Below, one piece after another: positions 46,195-57,897 of a DNA stretch of 64,000 nucleotides. The position numbers were made by a program, and so were the translations under genes. The DNA is from Vesta saturnalis (lineage: Eukaryota > Arthropoda > Insecta > Coleoptera > Lampyridae): contig JARFJB010001662.1 of NCBI GenBank assembly GCA_036346205.1, positions 1,607,001 to 1,671,000 of the forward strand. Reading direction: 5' to 3'. A model generated the notes under the pieces. That model had not been told where the DNA came from, ran no database searches, and saw nothing but the letters and a program-made list of their open reading frames with translations. The stretch's first letter is position 1, and each line of letters starts with the position of its first letter.

Positions 46195-46728
46195 CTGTTG
46201 AAGTAGATGTATCTCCGACTTAGGCAAACCAATAACAGCAACCAAATAAGAAGCACAAGTTCCCACGCTAAGCATAATGCAGTATCTTAACCTGAGCGGT
46301 AAGGTAACGTATATTAAATAATCTAAAAGCAACACCCATCCCAAGCTCTCTCGAGACGTCACCTCATTTTTCTTTAAAAAGATTGAAACTAATAGTTGTG
46401 CGTTTGCAATATGCCATGATATATGTGGAATAGCAATCCATAGAGGCCACTTTTCAATTCCCTTCTTGCACCAAATCAATAAGCAACAATTTACTACTAA
46501 AAATGCGCTCATTGCTCCAAAAACTATTACATCTTGTCCACTAGGAACTGTTATCATATAAATATCAAATAAAATTGCAGCAATTAGAAAACACTCTAAA
46601 CCGGATCTTTTCTGTTTCACGCAATAAGTTTGATATAACTTTTCTAATGCAGGATCTTTAAACGAATTCCATAAAAGACATCGTCCTTGCATTTTATCAA
46701 CCACAAGTGTATCAACTTGGTCACCCAT
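46195..46728 (-). CDS. First coding exon of a membrane adenylyl cyclase
   Basis: 178 codons from an ATG in good context (AAAAAATGGG) to CAACAG, followed by GTAAGA, a strong splice donor in phase 0. The N-terminus is cytoplasmic (LLWNSFKDPALEKLYQTYCV). It is followed by several membrane segments: about residues 45-62 (FLIAAILFDIYMITV), 66-88 (VFGAMSAFLVVNCCLLIWC), 95-115 (LWIAIPHISWHIANAQLLV), 130-148 (GWVLLLDYLIYVTLPL) and 150-170 (IMLSVGTCASYLVAVIG). This is the layout of the first transmembrane cluster of class III adenylyl cyclases, which make cAMP. It most resembles insect Ac13E-type enzymes by memory, but the subtype is not certain. The catalytic C1 and C2 domains would be in later exons at lower coordinates and are not seen. 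Codon use is normal and the frame is intact, unlike everything around it. Confidence 0.75.
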
Positions 46729-47149
46729 TTTTTAAATTTTAGTCACCTGGTCCGTACTATCACATATAGTTCGCACTGTCCATCATGTAGAAATTTTTTA
46801 TTCACATTTACGAATGCTGCGTTTAAGCTAACTAAGAAAATAAAGTAATGGAAAATAGTTTTGTTAAAAATGGAAAATGTTAACACCTTATGATGAATAA
46901 ATTTCTGATTACAGGCAAAGATAAATAAAAAAAACATTCTCAACTTTAAAACGTGCCAAAGAGAAGATGTTACATGCAGCAATTGTAACACAAACGAAAA
47001 GAAACAATGGTTTCAAATGGTATTGCTGGTGCTGCTATTTTACTTTTTAATCAAACGCTTTGGATATTATTGCTTAGAAGCTTATTTGTATGCAAACAAT
47101 AGAAAACTTTGGTGTTTGGCAAACTAAAACATAAAATGAAACACAGTAA

Positions 47150-47450
47150 TTAAAGGAGAATTCCCAGGCATAGAGTTATCACGAGACCTACAACACTTGC
47201 CGGCACGTGAGTCGATGTTCTGCAGTACATAACCTAAGTGCACGAAGTTATCGATCTTTATGAGCTTTTAAGCTGTACCACGCTCGAAACGAACTCAATG
47301 ACCGGAGTTAGCTCACTACTACCCGGAGTCGGTTCTCCTGGAACACTTTGACTAACTTCGATATTAAAATGTAGTGCACGTGCGCGTTGAAACATTTCCA
47401 ATTAAAATCCAGAGCTAGGAAAAAGTTCTTATAAATACCACTAGAGCTTT
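47150..47450 (-). promoter_or_regulatory. Possible promoter / 5' region of the adenylyl cyclase gene
   Basis: A locally GC-richer stretch 0.4-0.7 kb upstream of the exon, including GCACGTGCGCG and TGCCGGCACGTGAG with E-box-like CACGTG sites. Nothing proves transcription starts here. Confidence 0.3.
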
Positions 47451-48365
47451 TTAAAGAAGCTTCTCCTACCAACATAATGCTTAGTCACGCATTCAAAATT
47501 ACATTTTCTGACAGTTCTCTATTCATATATAACGTTTACTTGGAAATACATCAACCTCGAACGATGTAAATGATAACAGAAGTGCTCATTACAATGGGAG
47601 CTTTTTTCCAAGACACATTTTTTTTTGTACGTTGAACAAATTATATACCTACGCGACTGATTCGTTTATTGATAGTAATAATGGTTTTCACGCAGCATGT
47701 AGAATGCAGAGGAGTTAATTAACTTTATTATTTGTTCATGCTTTTAACAGTAATATTGACATTGCAAATTTTTTCGACTTGCAGACTGACAATTTAATTG
47801 AAGATATTAACATATTTTTAGATTACACTCTACTCACCTGTGCTTTTTTAGAGAATAGTTTTTATTTTATTTTTTCATAATCATGTTGTTTAATGTACTG
47901 TAATATCTAAGATTTATAAATACACTTAAACTCATAAAAAGGCATTAAAATCACTTCATAATTGTTCATTTAACCGCTGTTATCAGATGTAGAATTTTAT
48001 GAGATATTTATGTTATGTTTGTATAGGTTCTTCTTGAACTCGACTGATTTAGCAAACAGTTCCGTTATTGCTAAACTGAAAATTTCTTAATTCAATTATA
48101 TGCACTACATCAATTCTTTACTTATGCTTCTTGTTACTGGTTTCATGGAAGGAAGTGAACCTTGCTTTAGAAATATAAAATATCTCGAAAATTCAGTACG
48201 TACGCACTTTGCTCAAGTTCTATATTACATTTGTATATTTTGTTTTAGCGCATAATATTTTTGTATTATTGAGATTTCAAGACAACTTCTCATTTAGTTC
48301 ATTAATGTATTTTGAAACAGCACCACAAAAATATAACAATATAACAAAACATAACCTTCACGCAA
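47451..48365. other. AT-rich intergenic stretch
   Basis: No gene or repeat that can be supported between the cyclase upstream region and the next LINE. Confidence 0.45.
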
Positions 48366-48600
48366 TTCCCTTGCGGGGTAGGCAAACAATCCCTGCCTCT
48401 TGTTTATTTTTCATTCAAAATGTTTCTCCATGGTTTACTATATCTGCATACCTCCCTAGCTTCCGCTAGATTCAAACATTGTCTTTGACATGTCCTTTTG
48501 TTTTTGAAACTCCTTATCTTTCTACCTTTTATCATACATCATTCAGCCAATTACGCGGCCTATCAGGCCCGATCTTACCTCGAACCTCGCCCACATATAT

Positions 48601-49122
48601 TTACTTCATTACTCTTACGTTGTTCATTCTCACAATGTGACCAAACCAACGTATTGTACTACCTTTATATCTACATATCATCGTCTTGTTCTCGCCATAC
48701 TCCGTCATTATACACTCATTCTTTATCTTACTCCTTCTAGTTTTACCACATACGCTTCTCAGGAATTTCATATCCACGGAATTTATTTTTTTTTCGTGCT
48801 TTTCTTGGCATACCCACGTCTCACTTCTATGCAGTACTGACGGGACGAACACGCCATTATAGATTACTCGTTTGGCAGCTACGCTCATGCTTTCGTTTCT
48901 CATTATCATACACATACTTCCCATCACCTTCCTTCCAGCATTGACCCTTCGTCCAATCTCGCCATCCATTGTACCATCTGCAATAAACATTCTACCTAGA
49001 TATACCAACTCGTCCACTCGTTCCACAATTTCATCTTGCAGAGTAAATGCTCTTCTCTCCTTTCCACATTCCCGATTGAACAACACAATCTTAGTTTTGT
49101 TCACGTTTACCTTTAGGTCCAT
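48601..49122 (-). pseudogene. LINE (third family) post-RT C-terminal fragment
   Basis: A 173-codon frame: LKVNVNKTKIVLFNRECGKE, VERVDELVYLGRMFIADGTM, RVIYNGVFVPSVLHRSETWV, VDMKFLRSVCGKTRRSKIKN. This is the conserved thumb and post-RT segment of the family. A stop follows NNVRVMK, though homologous sequence continues. Confidence 0.82.
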
Positions 49123-49558
49123 GCTCTGACATTATATTAAATTTCCTCAGACCAGTTTGTAGCTCATCCGCACAGTCAGTTAATAAGGCTGTGTCATCTT
49201 CATACACCAGAACTCGTACATTTACGTCACCAACCATTACACCATTTGTATCGGTATATGCTTGCCTAACACACTTATCCATGTATACATTGAACAACCA
49301 CGGTGACATCACACAGCCTTGTCGCACTCCTTGCTCAGTATTAAAATATTCAATCACATTTCTTCTCACCCTAACACATGCCCGGTTACCATTGTATACT
49401 GCCCTTATTCCGTTTATTAGACCTTTATTTACGTAATATTCATTTAATATTTCCCACAGCTTCTCCCTATTCACTCTGTCGTATGTTTTCTTCAGATCTA
49501 CAAACGCATAATACAGCTTCCTTTTTACACGTAAACACTTTTTCTGGAGAGAAACCAT
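49091..49558 (-). pseudogene. LINE (third family) RT palm fragment
   Basis: A 155-codon frame with YYAFVDLKKTYDRVNREKLW (motif A, catalytic Asp kept), TEQGVRQGCVMSPWLFNVYM (motif B) and VLVYEDDTALLTD (motif C with Ala to Glu). It is joined to the C-terminal frame (48601-49122) by a frameshift. Confidence 0.82.
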
Positions 49559-50062
49559 CTAATCAACACATCCTCTCCCTAGCATGAAGCCACCCTGCAC
49601 ATCCCAATTCTTAGTTTGTGTAGTTTCTCGTACTCTACCAATCAGTATTCTTCGAAATACTTTACCCGGTATATTGAACAAACTTGTTCGTCTGTAGTTC
49701 TTGCAATCACTCTTGTTCCCCTTACCCTGATACAGTGGTACAATGATCGCGCTTTTCCAATCCCTCGGCACATTGAAATTTTCACACAATCTTCGTATAA
49801 GCGTTGCACCTCCTTACTTTAGCATTTCACGAGTGACTTCACCTACGCCTGTTCCTTTGCCGTTTTTTAACCTTCCTACCGTTTTCGCTACCTCATTGGT
49901 CCCCATATCCTTCTCTGTTTCCTTCACAATTCCTTCTACATCCTCCTTATTTAACCTTTCAGTCTTACTTCCCTCACTATTGTACAGCTTTCCAAAATAT
50001 TCTTGCCGGCATTTCCTCACTTCACAATCGTCCCGTACTATTTCGTTACTCGTATTCATCAC
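49559..50062 (-). pseudogene. LINE (third family) RT N-terminal fragments
   Basis: Two frames, 49814-50062 and 49559-49789, carrying the pre-RT helix region and the first RT block (NYRRTSLFNIPGKVFRRIL). They are separated by a stop and a frameshift. Confidence 0.75.
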
Positions 50063-50104
50063 TTCTGCAATGTTCCGTTTTGGGCCACATCTTATATTTT
50101 TGAC

Positions 50105-50989
50105 TCATTTCAAGAAGAATTTTTGGATTCCCTCAAAATCATTCTGCATTTCTTCTCCTTCCACAGCCCTCACTTTACTTATTCTCACTGCCTCCTCCGC
50201 TTCTTTGTTTCTTAATCTGTACACCTCATACAATCGCAGTTTCAGGGCATCATTTTTTGCAGCAATCATCGCCATTACGCATCGTTTTCTTACATACTGC
50301 CTTTTTTGCCGATTCATTCTACCAAGCACACTTTTTCTGCCTACCTACAGTCGCTCTTCCACATATCCGCACGGCACAATTAAAGACATAGTTTTTCAAG
50401 CTTATCCATGCACTTTCAATGTCAGTGTCTTTTATTTGTTCGTTCCACATTGTTCCATTTACATTCAACAATTTACCCACAGCATCTGCGTATTTTAATC
50501 TGGCGCTATTATCTACTAGTTTGTCTCCCCTAATTCTGGACGTTCGCACTACGTTTGCTTTCATTCTCCAGATCAAGTTTTGCCTTAAACAGTCTCGGTA
50601 CAACCAAAAAGTCGTCCGATCCACACTCCGATCCGCGCGTTACTCTTGTGTCTCTCGCCAGATTTCTAAATCGTCCTTCATACATAATCTAGTCGATCAT
50701 ACTTTTATATTTATCTCTTTGCTATCTATACATATTCACATTTTTATGTTTATAGCACGTATTAGACACAGGTTTCTCCCACACAAATGTTCACCAGGCG
50801 TTCACCATTATCATTGACTCTTTGGTCTCCGAACTTTTCTAGAACGCCTTCAGTATGTTCTATCTGTACGCCCACCCACCCGTCAATATCTCCCAATACC
50901 ATCACTCTTTCGTTTGGCTTACATACGTTCAACAAGTGCTCTAAATCATTACAGAAGTTCTCACACTCTTGGTGTCTTTCTCCATTCAC
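50105..50989 (-). pseudogene. LINE (third family) endonuclease and linker fragments
   Basis: Frame 50762-50989 is endonuclease (ERVMVLGDIDGWVGVQIEHT); the usual catalytic GDFN reads GDID. Frames 50319-50624 and 50105-50329 cover the basic linker (DRTTFWLYRDCLRQNLIWRM, MNRQKRQYVRKRCVMAMI). Confidence 0.72.
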
Positions 50990-51382
50990 CGGTGCATATC
51001 ATGCTATAAGAAAAATTCTTCTAAACTCCACATTCATTCTAATCCCCGTTACCCAGGGAGATACCAGTTCGTACTGTTTAGCACATTTTTTTCACTTGCA
51101 ACTTCTTTTGCACCATGTACTTCAGCCTCAACTCCTGACCATAGTGCTAGGCTGCCATCTTTTCCTTTGCGCTTTGTCTACGATACACACAGATTATAAA
51201 GCTGCCTTTCTTGCTTTACACTCGCAATTTCAAGTTCTTTACCATGCATACAACGTTCCACGTACCGACTCGCAATTCACTTCTTGCCAAGTCGATTGGA
51301 GGAAATTATATTGTGCTCTTGAGTAATACCATACTGGGCAGACCGGTTACTAGCCAAACCGTGCCCCGGATAATATAGCATT

Positions 51383-51487
<105 letters not shown>

Positions 51488-52488
51488 AAGCTAAAAGAAA
51501 CCCAATAAGCATTATACGTGTGTGAGAGAGATAACTCTATCAATGTTGCCACATGTAACGGATGGTCAGATAAGAATGAAAAGTGCTGTTTCGGAAACCG
51601 TTCGTCGTAGAGAGTTGCGGTAAAATAAAATTATTACTAATGTGGCTAAAAAAAGACCGGGGAAAATATTTGCCAATTTGCAAGATGACCCCCAGGGGGC
51701 GTAACCGCCAGCCTAAATTTTTAAAGTGATTTTTACTGAAATCCTCCTAGTAAAATGTACCAAAAGATTATATGCTTTTTAAAGCTCAGCTTTATTCGAG
51801 TAATTTTTGTTTTTGTTGTTTGACGTATCTATTAAAGTAAAGTGGTGGGGGTGATTCAGTAATTTTTTTCAATAAACAGCTGTAACTCCTAACCAACTGA
51901 ACTGATTTTAATAAACTTAGTCTTGTTGGAAAGAGTACTTATTGCTCTATCAAATACATCTTACCTATAATATGTCTAATTTTTAGTGATGCCGCTAGAG
52001 CGCGGTTTTTGATATAATGTCAGAAAATTGCAAAATTCTCTAAAAAATTAAATGCAAGAGTATGACTTTTTTTCATAAAAATGAGATGAAATCATCCCTA
52101 AATTGGTTAGTGAAAACGGCATTTCGATATCTTATTCATACCCTAAAATATCGAAGAAAGAAAATTTAGTTATTATAAAATTTGAAAAAGTCGATATTAC
52201 CCCAGTATTTATTCTTATTTATTTGTCTTTTTTCAAGATTCAGTGAAAAATTTCATCATTTTATAATTATTAAATAATGAAAGTTTTCGTAATTTCGAGA
52301 ATTAAAAAAAACATGTATGGGCATAATAATCAATGCATAGAATATGCAAGTGCAAAATAGGCAGAATATTAGGAGTAGCCCATTGAGAAAAAACAAATAC
52401 CTAAAATCAACTTGTAAACAAATATTAAAATTTGACAGACAGTGTAATTTATGTTTGTTGCACAAGTAAGTCCTTAAAACTACCTATA

Positions 52489-53320
52489 ATGTTTTTTACA
52501 AATGATGAAGCTGCTAATATGATTGCTGTATATTTTGAATGTCTTCAAAATGTGGCACTGACTAAGAGAAGATACTCAGCTCGATATCCAGATCGGCGTC
52601 TACGCGACACGAGAATTTTTCCTCGTTTAGTGCAAAATTTGAGTAATACTGGAAACTTTTGGTCAAAGTTGCGAAGGGTCTCGCCTAGAAGAATGGAAGA
52701 CAATATTGTTAATGTTTTAGCATACATGTCATTGAATCCTCACGTTAGTACGAGAGCAATGTCTCACGCGTTGGATATGTCACGAACTACTATCCAAAAC
52801 ATTTTAAAGAATCATAGGTAAGTTCTTATGTCAATGAAAATACTACTTTACGTGTTTCACAATGTGTTTGTAATCTCAAACTTATAGAATGCACCCGTAT
52901 CATATGGTTTTTCATCAAGCCTTACATGACGAAGACTTTGACCGACGGTTAGATTATTGTCAATGGATGTTGGGCATGATCAGGGAAAACAGAAGATTCT
53001 TATCCGAAATTCTTTGGACGGATAAGACCACTTTTAAAAGTGATGGAAACGTTAATTTGCATAATATGCATTATTGGTCTGACACCAATCCTCACTGGTT
53101 GGAGGAGGTCCAACATCAAGATCGTTGGAGTGTTAATGTGTGGTGTGGCATCCTGGATGGAACTATTATCGGTCCATATTTCTTTGATGAACCACTAAAT
53201 GGTACCGTGTTTCGTGATTTACTGGTAAACCAATTTCCTATTTTATTAGAAGATGTGCCCTTGCAATTACGGCTAAACATGTTTTTACAACTAGATGGTC
53301 GCCAGCACATTTTTAAATAA
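52489..53320 (+). pseudogene. Mariner-type transposase, two exons, truncated before the third catalytic residue
   Basis: Exon 1, 52489-52817, starts MFFTNDEAANMIAVYFECLQ and carries the N-terminal helix-turn-helix pair (RYSARYPDRRLRDTRIFPRL, LNPHVSTRAMSHALDMSRTT). A 70-nt intron (52818-52887, GTAAGT to TTATAG) splits an Arg codon in phase 2. Exon 2, 52888-53320, continues HPYHMVFHQALHDEDFDRRL, EILWTDKTTFKSDGNVNLHN (catalytic Asp 1, with the neighbouring Glu changed to Lys), VWCGILDGTIIGPYFFDEPL and MFLQLDGRQHIFK, where the second Asp is kept but DGAPAHF is degraded. A stop follows, so the third Asp and about 90 C-terminal residues are missing. About 253 residues against roughly 340 expected. 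Splice sites and frame are otherwise clean. Confidence 0.85.
52818..52887 (+). other. 70-nt spliceosomal intron in the transposase gene
   Basis: CATAG|GTAAGTTC to ACTTATAG|AATGCACC. Removing it joins ILKNHR to MHPYHM in one frame. Confidence 0.85.
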
Positions 53321-53536
53321 ATGTGCGAAAACAATTAAATTTAATATATCACCAGAGGTGGATTGGATGGGGAAGTGTGGATATCGAGCTGAGTATACTC
53401 TCTTAGCCAATGCCGCATTTTGAAGACATTCAAAATATTGTGCAATCATAGTAACAGCTTCATCATTTGTAAAAAGCATTATAGGTAGTTTTAAGGGCTT
53501 ACTTGTGCAACAAACATAAATTACACTGTTTGTCAA
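53291..53536 (-). pseudogene. Inverted second copy of the transposase 5' end
   Basis: The minus strand reads TNSVIYVCCTSKPLKLPIML and FTNDEAVTMIAQYFECLQNA, then RVYSARYPH. It aligns with the N-terminus of the plus-strand gene until YSARYP, where the long inverted repeat ends. It is part of the right arm, not a separate gene. Confidence 0.85.
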
Positions 53537-54479
53537 ATTTTAATATTTGTGTACAATTTGATTTTAGGCATTGGTTTTCCTTAATGGCCTAGTCCTAATA
53601 TTCTGCCTATTCTGCACTTGCATATTCCATGCATTGATTATTAATTATGCCCCTACATGTTTTTTATAATTTTTGAAATTATGACATCTTTTATTATTTA
53701 GAAATTATAAAAGGATGAAATTTTTCATTGAATCTTGAAAAAAGACAAATGAATAAAGATAAATACCAGTGTAATATCGACTTTTTCAAATTTTATAATA
53801 ATTAAATTTTCTGTCTTCGATATTTTAGTGTATCAATACGATATCGAGATGCGGTTTTCACTAACCTATTTAGGAATGATTTCATCTCATTTTTATGAAA
53901 AGAAGTCATATTGTTGCTTTTAATTTTTTAGAGAATTTTGAAATTTTCTGATATTATATCAAAGAACGCGCTCTAGCGGCATGACTAAAAATTAGACATA
54001 TTACAGGTAAGATGGGTTTGATGGAGCTATGAATGCTCTTTCCAACGAGACTAAGTTTATTAAAATCATTTTAGTCCTTTAGGAGTTACAGCTGTTTATT
54101 TAAAGATACGTCAAACAAAAAAACAAAAATTACTCGAATAAAGCTTTAAAACGCATATAATTTTTTGGTACATTTACTAGGTGGATTTCAGTAAAAATCA
54201 CTTTAAAAGTTTAGAATGGCGGTTACGCCCCCTGGTGGTCATCTTGAATATTTGAAAATATTTTCCACGGTCTTTTTTTTGCCACTTTAGTAGTAAAATT
54301 TTTTACCGCAACTCTCTACGACGAATAATTTTCGAGAAACAGCACTTTGTATTCTTATCTAGCCACCCGGTACACGTAGGCACAAAATATGACCTACTTA
54401 AGAATGGTAACTTAGTATTATAATTCTTATGGATAAACCTAAAAACGAACAGAATACACTTTTTTCAAAACTCTACTTT

Positions 54480-55622
54480 ATAAGATTTTCGAAAAGACCT
54501 CCACCTTGCGCATGGCAGTAACCCACTCTGTGATAAAATTCAGTTCGGTTGTTTTCTAACATTTCTTGGGTGATTCTGTTTAAAGAGTCTGTAATTTTGA
54601 CACGAAGTTAGTCCAAATTGTTAGCACGTTCATGCCTGTGTCCATAAATTAGCTGGGATACGTATTCCCAAACAAAAAGTCGTTCAGCGCGATATGAGGT
54701 GAGCGACCAGGATATTTAACAGTACCTTTTCCACTAATAATACGGTTAGGGAACGTAGTTTCCAAAAACTGTTGAAGTCTTATTGCAGTATGAGCAGGAC
54801 AGCCATCTTCTTGATACCAAATGTCAAAATTTATATTGAGCCGTTGAATAGTTGGAACTATCTGGTTTCTCAACAGTTCTAAATATGTGTCCCCATTCAA
54901 GTTTCCGTTGATAAAAAATGGACCAATTATGGAATTGCCTAAAGTTCCTGCGCAAACATCAACTTTTTGGGGGTATTGTCTCCGGTAAGGACAATATTAA
55001 TGTGTTTGTTTTTTTGAGAGTAACCAACAGCGACAGACGGATTGTTATGGCCATGTAAGTTAAACGAACACTCGTCGTAAACAAAATATTTTCAATAAAT
55101 CTTTCGTTTTCATTAGCCCGATTCATCATATCTTCACAAAATTTCATACGCTAGTGATGATTTTCTGTAAAAATTTCTTGTGTAGTTTTCAACTTATAGC
55201 AATAGTATTTATTCCTTTTCAAGACAATTAAAAATTGATTTAAGATTCATTTCTTCAGCAATTTTTGTACTATTGCACGGGAAATTAGTTTCTGCTAAAC
55301 TACACACTGCAATTTCTTGGAGTTCGCGCTCTTCGTTTACGTTACGACCAGGACGCTCACCATCATTACTATCAATGCTACTGTATCTTCTACAATTATT
55401 TAAACATCCACATCTTCCAAATTTATAAACAGTACGCATAATTGTACTTTCTGATGTAATTGTCCTGTTTTCAAAGGAAAAAGCAAACCTACCCATTATT
55501 TCTTGTGCAGTGCTTCCTGAATAATACCACTTAATAATCTGTATTTTTTCTTCAGTGGAATACACGAGTATTGTGTCGGACTTGCAAGAACACTGATTTT
55601 CAATTCTAGTTGAGAGTAGCAA
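54480..55622 (-). pseudogene. Mariner-type transposase pseudogene, near full length
   Basis: N-terminal helix-turn-helix frame 55209-55622 (VYSTEEKIQIIKWYYSGSTA, ITSESTIMRTVYKFGRCG, ETNFPCNSTKIAEEMNLKS). Middle frame 54959-55147 (MKFCEDMMNRANENERFIEN) and, after a frameshift, VYDECSFNLHGHNNPSV with catalytic Asp 1. Then GTLGNSIIGPFFINGNLN and the frame 54649-54900: LELLRNQIVPTIQRLNINFD, YQEDGCPAHTAIRLQQFLET with Asp 2, and ALNDFLFG with the third Asp. The tail LRVKITDSLNRITQEMLENN and YCHAQGGGLFENLIK ends near 54480. At least three frameshifts or stops. Confidence 0.85.
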
Positions 55623-55777
55623 TTAAACATGTCATTGATACTAGTCTACTCAAAAGATGCATGTATGGCATCAGCGCTTTTAGTTTGTTGTGTATTCTAT
55701 CTCGCTTAGCACGTGAACTGATTGCACTGTCTTTGTTTTACTTATTATAAATCAGACCCTCATAATATTTTTCCATA

Positions 55778-55884
<107 letters not shown>

Positions 55885-56275
55885 ATCATTATTGCGTCCT
55901 TCCAATACCCATATTTACTGCGTCCCCTTAAAAATGAGCTAATATATTTAAATTAACTGCGAATGTCTGTTGGCAAATTAGAGTTAAACCCACAGTTTCA
56001 AAAATATTAAATTTTAAATATACGTCATTTTGATGTTTTGTAGACCTTATGGGTTCCTTTCATGACTGTAATCTTGCTGAGACCTATTTAGTGAATATTA
56101 TTGATATCATGCACTGTTGCCAAATTAGAATAATGTATTAAATCATAATGTAATTAATTTTAAGTAATTTACCTTTGAAATACATATACGCTCTGCTTAT
56201 TTTTATTGTAAGAATTGCCATTTTTAATAGCATTTGATTTATGGGGACTTCCATTTTATTCTGTTCTTCTGGCTG

Positions 56276-56278
<3 letters not shown>

Positions 56279-56335
<57 letters not shown>
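56279..56335. repeat. (TA)n microsatellite
   Basis: About 28 TA dinucleotides. Confidence 0.97.
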
Positions 56336-56338
<3 letters not shown>

Positions 56339-57337
56339 TTTCTGCTTATTATGTTTGACTCCTAATTGAAAAATTGAAGACAAAACCAAAAGTTCGTGCT
56401 ATTTAACAAAAATAACGAAAAGCCCTTGAAGTTATTAAGGAACACAAATACTTTTGGAATATTGTATCTAACATTGTTTTCACATATCGTGTACCTATGA
56501 CGTTTATTTACAAAAAAGAAGTAGCAGTTTTACTTCATGTTTAAAACATACTCAGTTTTTAAATTTACAGTGGTAAAGAATAAGCAAACCAACAACTGCA
56601 ATATAAGCTAAAAGGCATAAAAAGTTTTAAACGAAAGTAGTTTGAATCATTGCTGCCATATTTAGGTTAGGTACACCCTAGCTGTACCTAACGTGGTTTT
56701 GTTCTTTTATCTTTCCTTTTAATTTCAATAGTAATTAAGTATGTTTATACAATTTTGGATTATTCTCAAAAACCTAGTTATAGTTATAAAGAAAGGAAAC
56801 TAGTTAAAAATTTGAATTTTTCAATTTTTACTCAAGATATCTCGAAACTGAAGATAAAATCAACTTGCTTGTTCGCAGTATAACAGTTTGTGATCTAATT
56901 AGTGGCATGCAATAATATATACTTAGATTTTAAAAATCTACACTTTTACAGAGCATTTTAGATAGAATGATGTAGTAATCGTCCACTTGCTGTAGAACCC
57001 AAAGTCCTACCAATTCAAAAATGTTTTGATTGGATCAAGTAGCAATAAAACCACGCTTTAAAATTATTTTTAATATACTAGGTGGCGCCATAGTGTAATA
57101 AAGTACCATATCATCCGTACTTACAAAAGTTGTAAGATTTTTAGTGGTGAATATTTTAAAAATATATTTTAATTTATAATTTCGTAAACATCAGGCGTTG
57201 ATGCGCCACCCGGTATGTTTTACGGTTAAGGTGTATTCTATTTTTTACGTTACCGTTGTAAGCTCTGAAAAATAAACAACTGTTTTGCTGTGTAATAAAT
57301 AAATTACAGTATTTAAAATCCTTTTATTAATACATAG
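56336..57337. other. AT-rich stretch without recognisable gene
   Basis: No supported feature; a splice-bounded open segment begins just after it. Confidence 0.4.
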
Positions 57338-57447
57338 GAAACTATTTCAAACAGAAGACACCCGTCGATACATAGATGTAGAATACTATAGTAATGATGT
57401 TCCTTATTATGACGTGCTAATATTTGAAGGGTCAAGGGAAAAACCAG
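57338..57447 (+). CDS. Possible internal exon of an unrecognised gene
   Basis: A 110-nt segment between an acceptor (TACATAG) and a donor (CCAG|GTAAGTC). In the only stop-free frame it reads KLFQTEDTRRYIDVEYYSND then VPYYDVLIFEGSREKP. The frame joins in phase 1 to a downstream segment at 57898-57986 that runs to a stop. No domain is recognised. Composition is protein-like and unlike the surrounding AT sequence, but the evidence is splice signals and openness only. Confidence 0.35.
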
Positions 57448-57897
57448 GTAAGTCATTTTTTTTCCAAAATTGAGATATTGGTTTCATAATGTGTAGAATT
57501 TTAGTAAGCATGTATGAAAGCTCCTAAACTAGGAAAAAAGCAGGCTAGTCAGTAGATATGCAATGTCAAAGTTTTGCTATAAGGGGAAACAATGCAAGCA
57601 AGTCAAGCGAAAATAGGAAAGAATCGGGTAAGTCAATGTTGTTTGAACTTCCCTCTCCAGTTTATAATGGTACGTACTAATAAAAAATATACTTACCAAG
57701 TTCTTACGAATTTCCATTATTCTTTCCAGTCCTAGTTCCGATTTCCAATTCAAAATTCAATGATTTCCAATATCTAATTCTTTCGTAAACTAAATTAATG
57801 TAAGTTAAATATATTAATAACGTTAATATATTGTACTAGCGATTACCATAGGAAAATTCTGCATGACTTTTCCATATAATTTTTTGTTATTTTTCAG

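Larger units (their letters stand above)
48370..51310 (-). mobile_element. Non-LTR retrotransposon of a third family
   Basis: A minus-strand element with endonuclease and RT. From 51310 down: LRVGTWNVVCM (endonuclease strand 1); VMVLGDIDGWVGVQIEH and NDNGERLVNICV at 50989-50762; then linker frames at 50624-50319 (RLKYADAVGKLLNVNGT) and 50329-50105. RT N-terminal region: FGKLYNSEGSKTERLNKEDV and LKNGKGTGVGEVTREML (50062-49814), then VPRDWKSAIIVPLYQGKGNK (49789). Palm: AFVDLKKTYDRVNREKLWE, GVRQGCVMSPWLFNVYMDK and LVYEDDTALL (49558-49091), where the catalytic YADD reads YEDD. The C-terminal domain (LVYLGRMFIADGTMDGEIGR, RWFGHIVRMNN) runs to about 48600, with a decayed tail to 48370. The endonuclease type is the one often annotated as craniofacial-development-protein-2-like in animal genomes. 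Confidence 0.88.
51551..54377 (+). mobile_element. Mariner-type element with ~1-kb terminal inverted repeats
   Basis: The left arm 51551-52590 and right arm 53383-54377 are reverse complements along their length with scattered differences. Outer ends read ACATGTAACGGATGGTCAGA against (reversed) ACGTGTACCGGGTGGCTAGA. Both arms include GTCGTAGAGAGTTGCGGTAA, CCAGGGGGCGTAACCGCCA and the 5' part of the transposase gene. The arms stop matching right after GATATCCA within the coding region. The middle 52591-53382 is single-copy and holds the rest of the truncated transposase. A TA target duplication is not evident. Confidence 0.85.

Noticed and set aside
49743..50498. 251-codon plus-strand frame
   Set aside because: Antisense to the LINE linker and RT frames; Ser/Phe/Thr-rich shadow with no domain.
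50787..51326. 179-codon plus-strand frame
   Set aside because: Antisense to the LINE endonuclease region.
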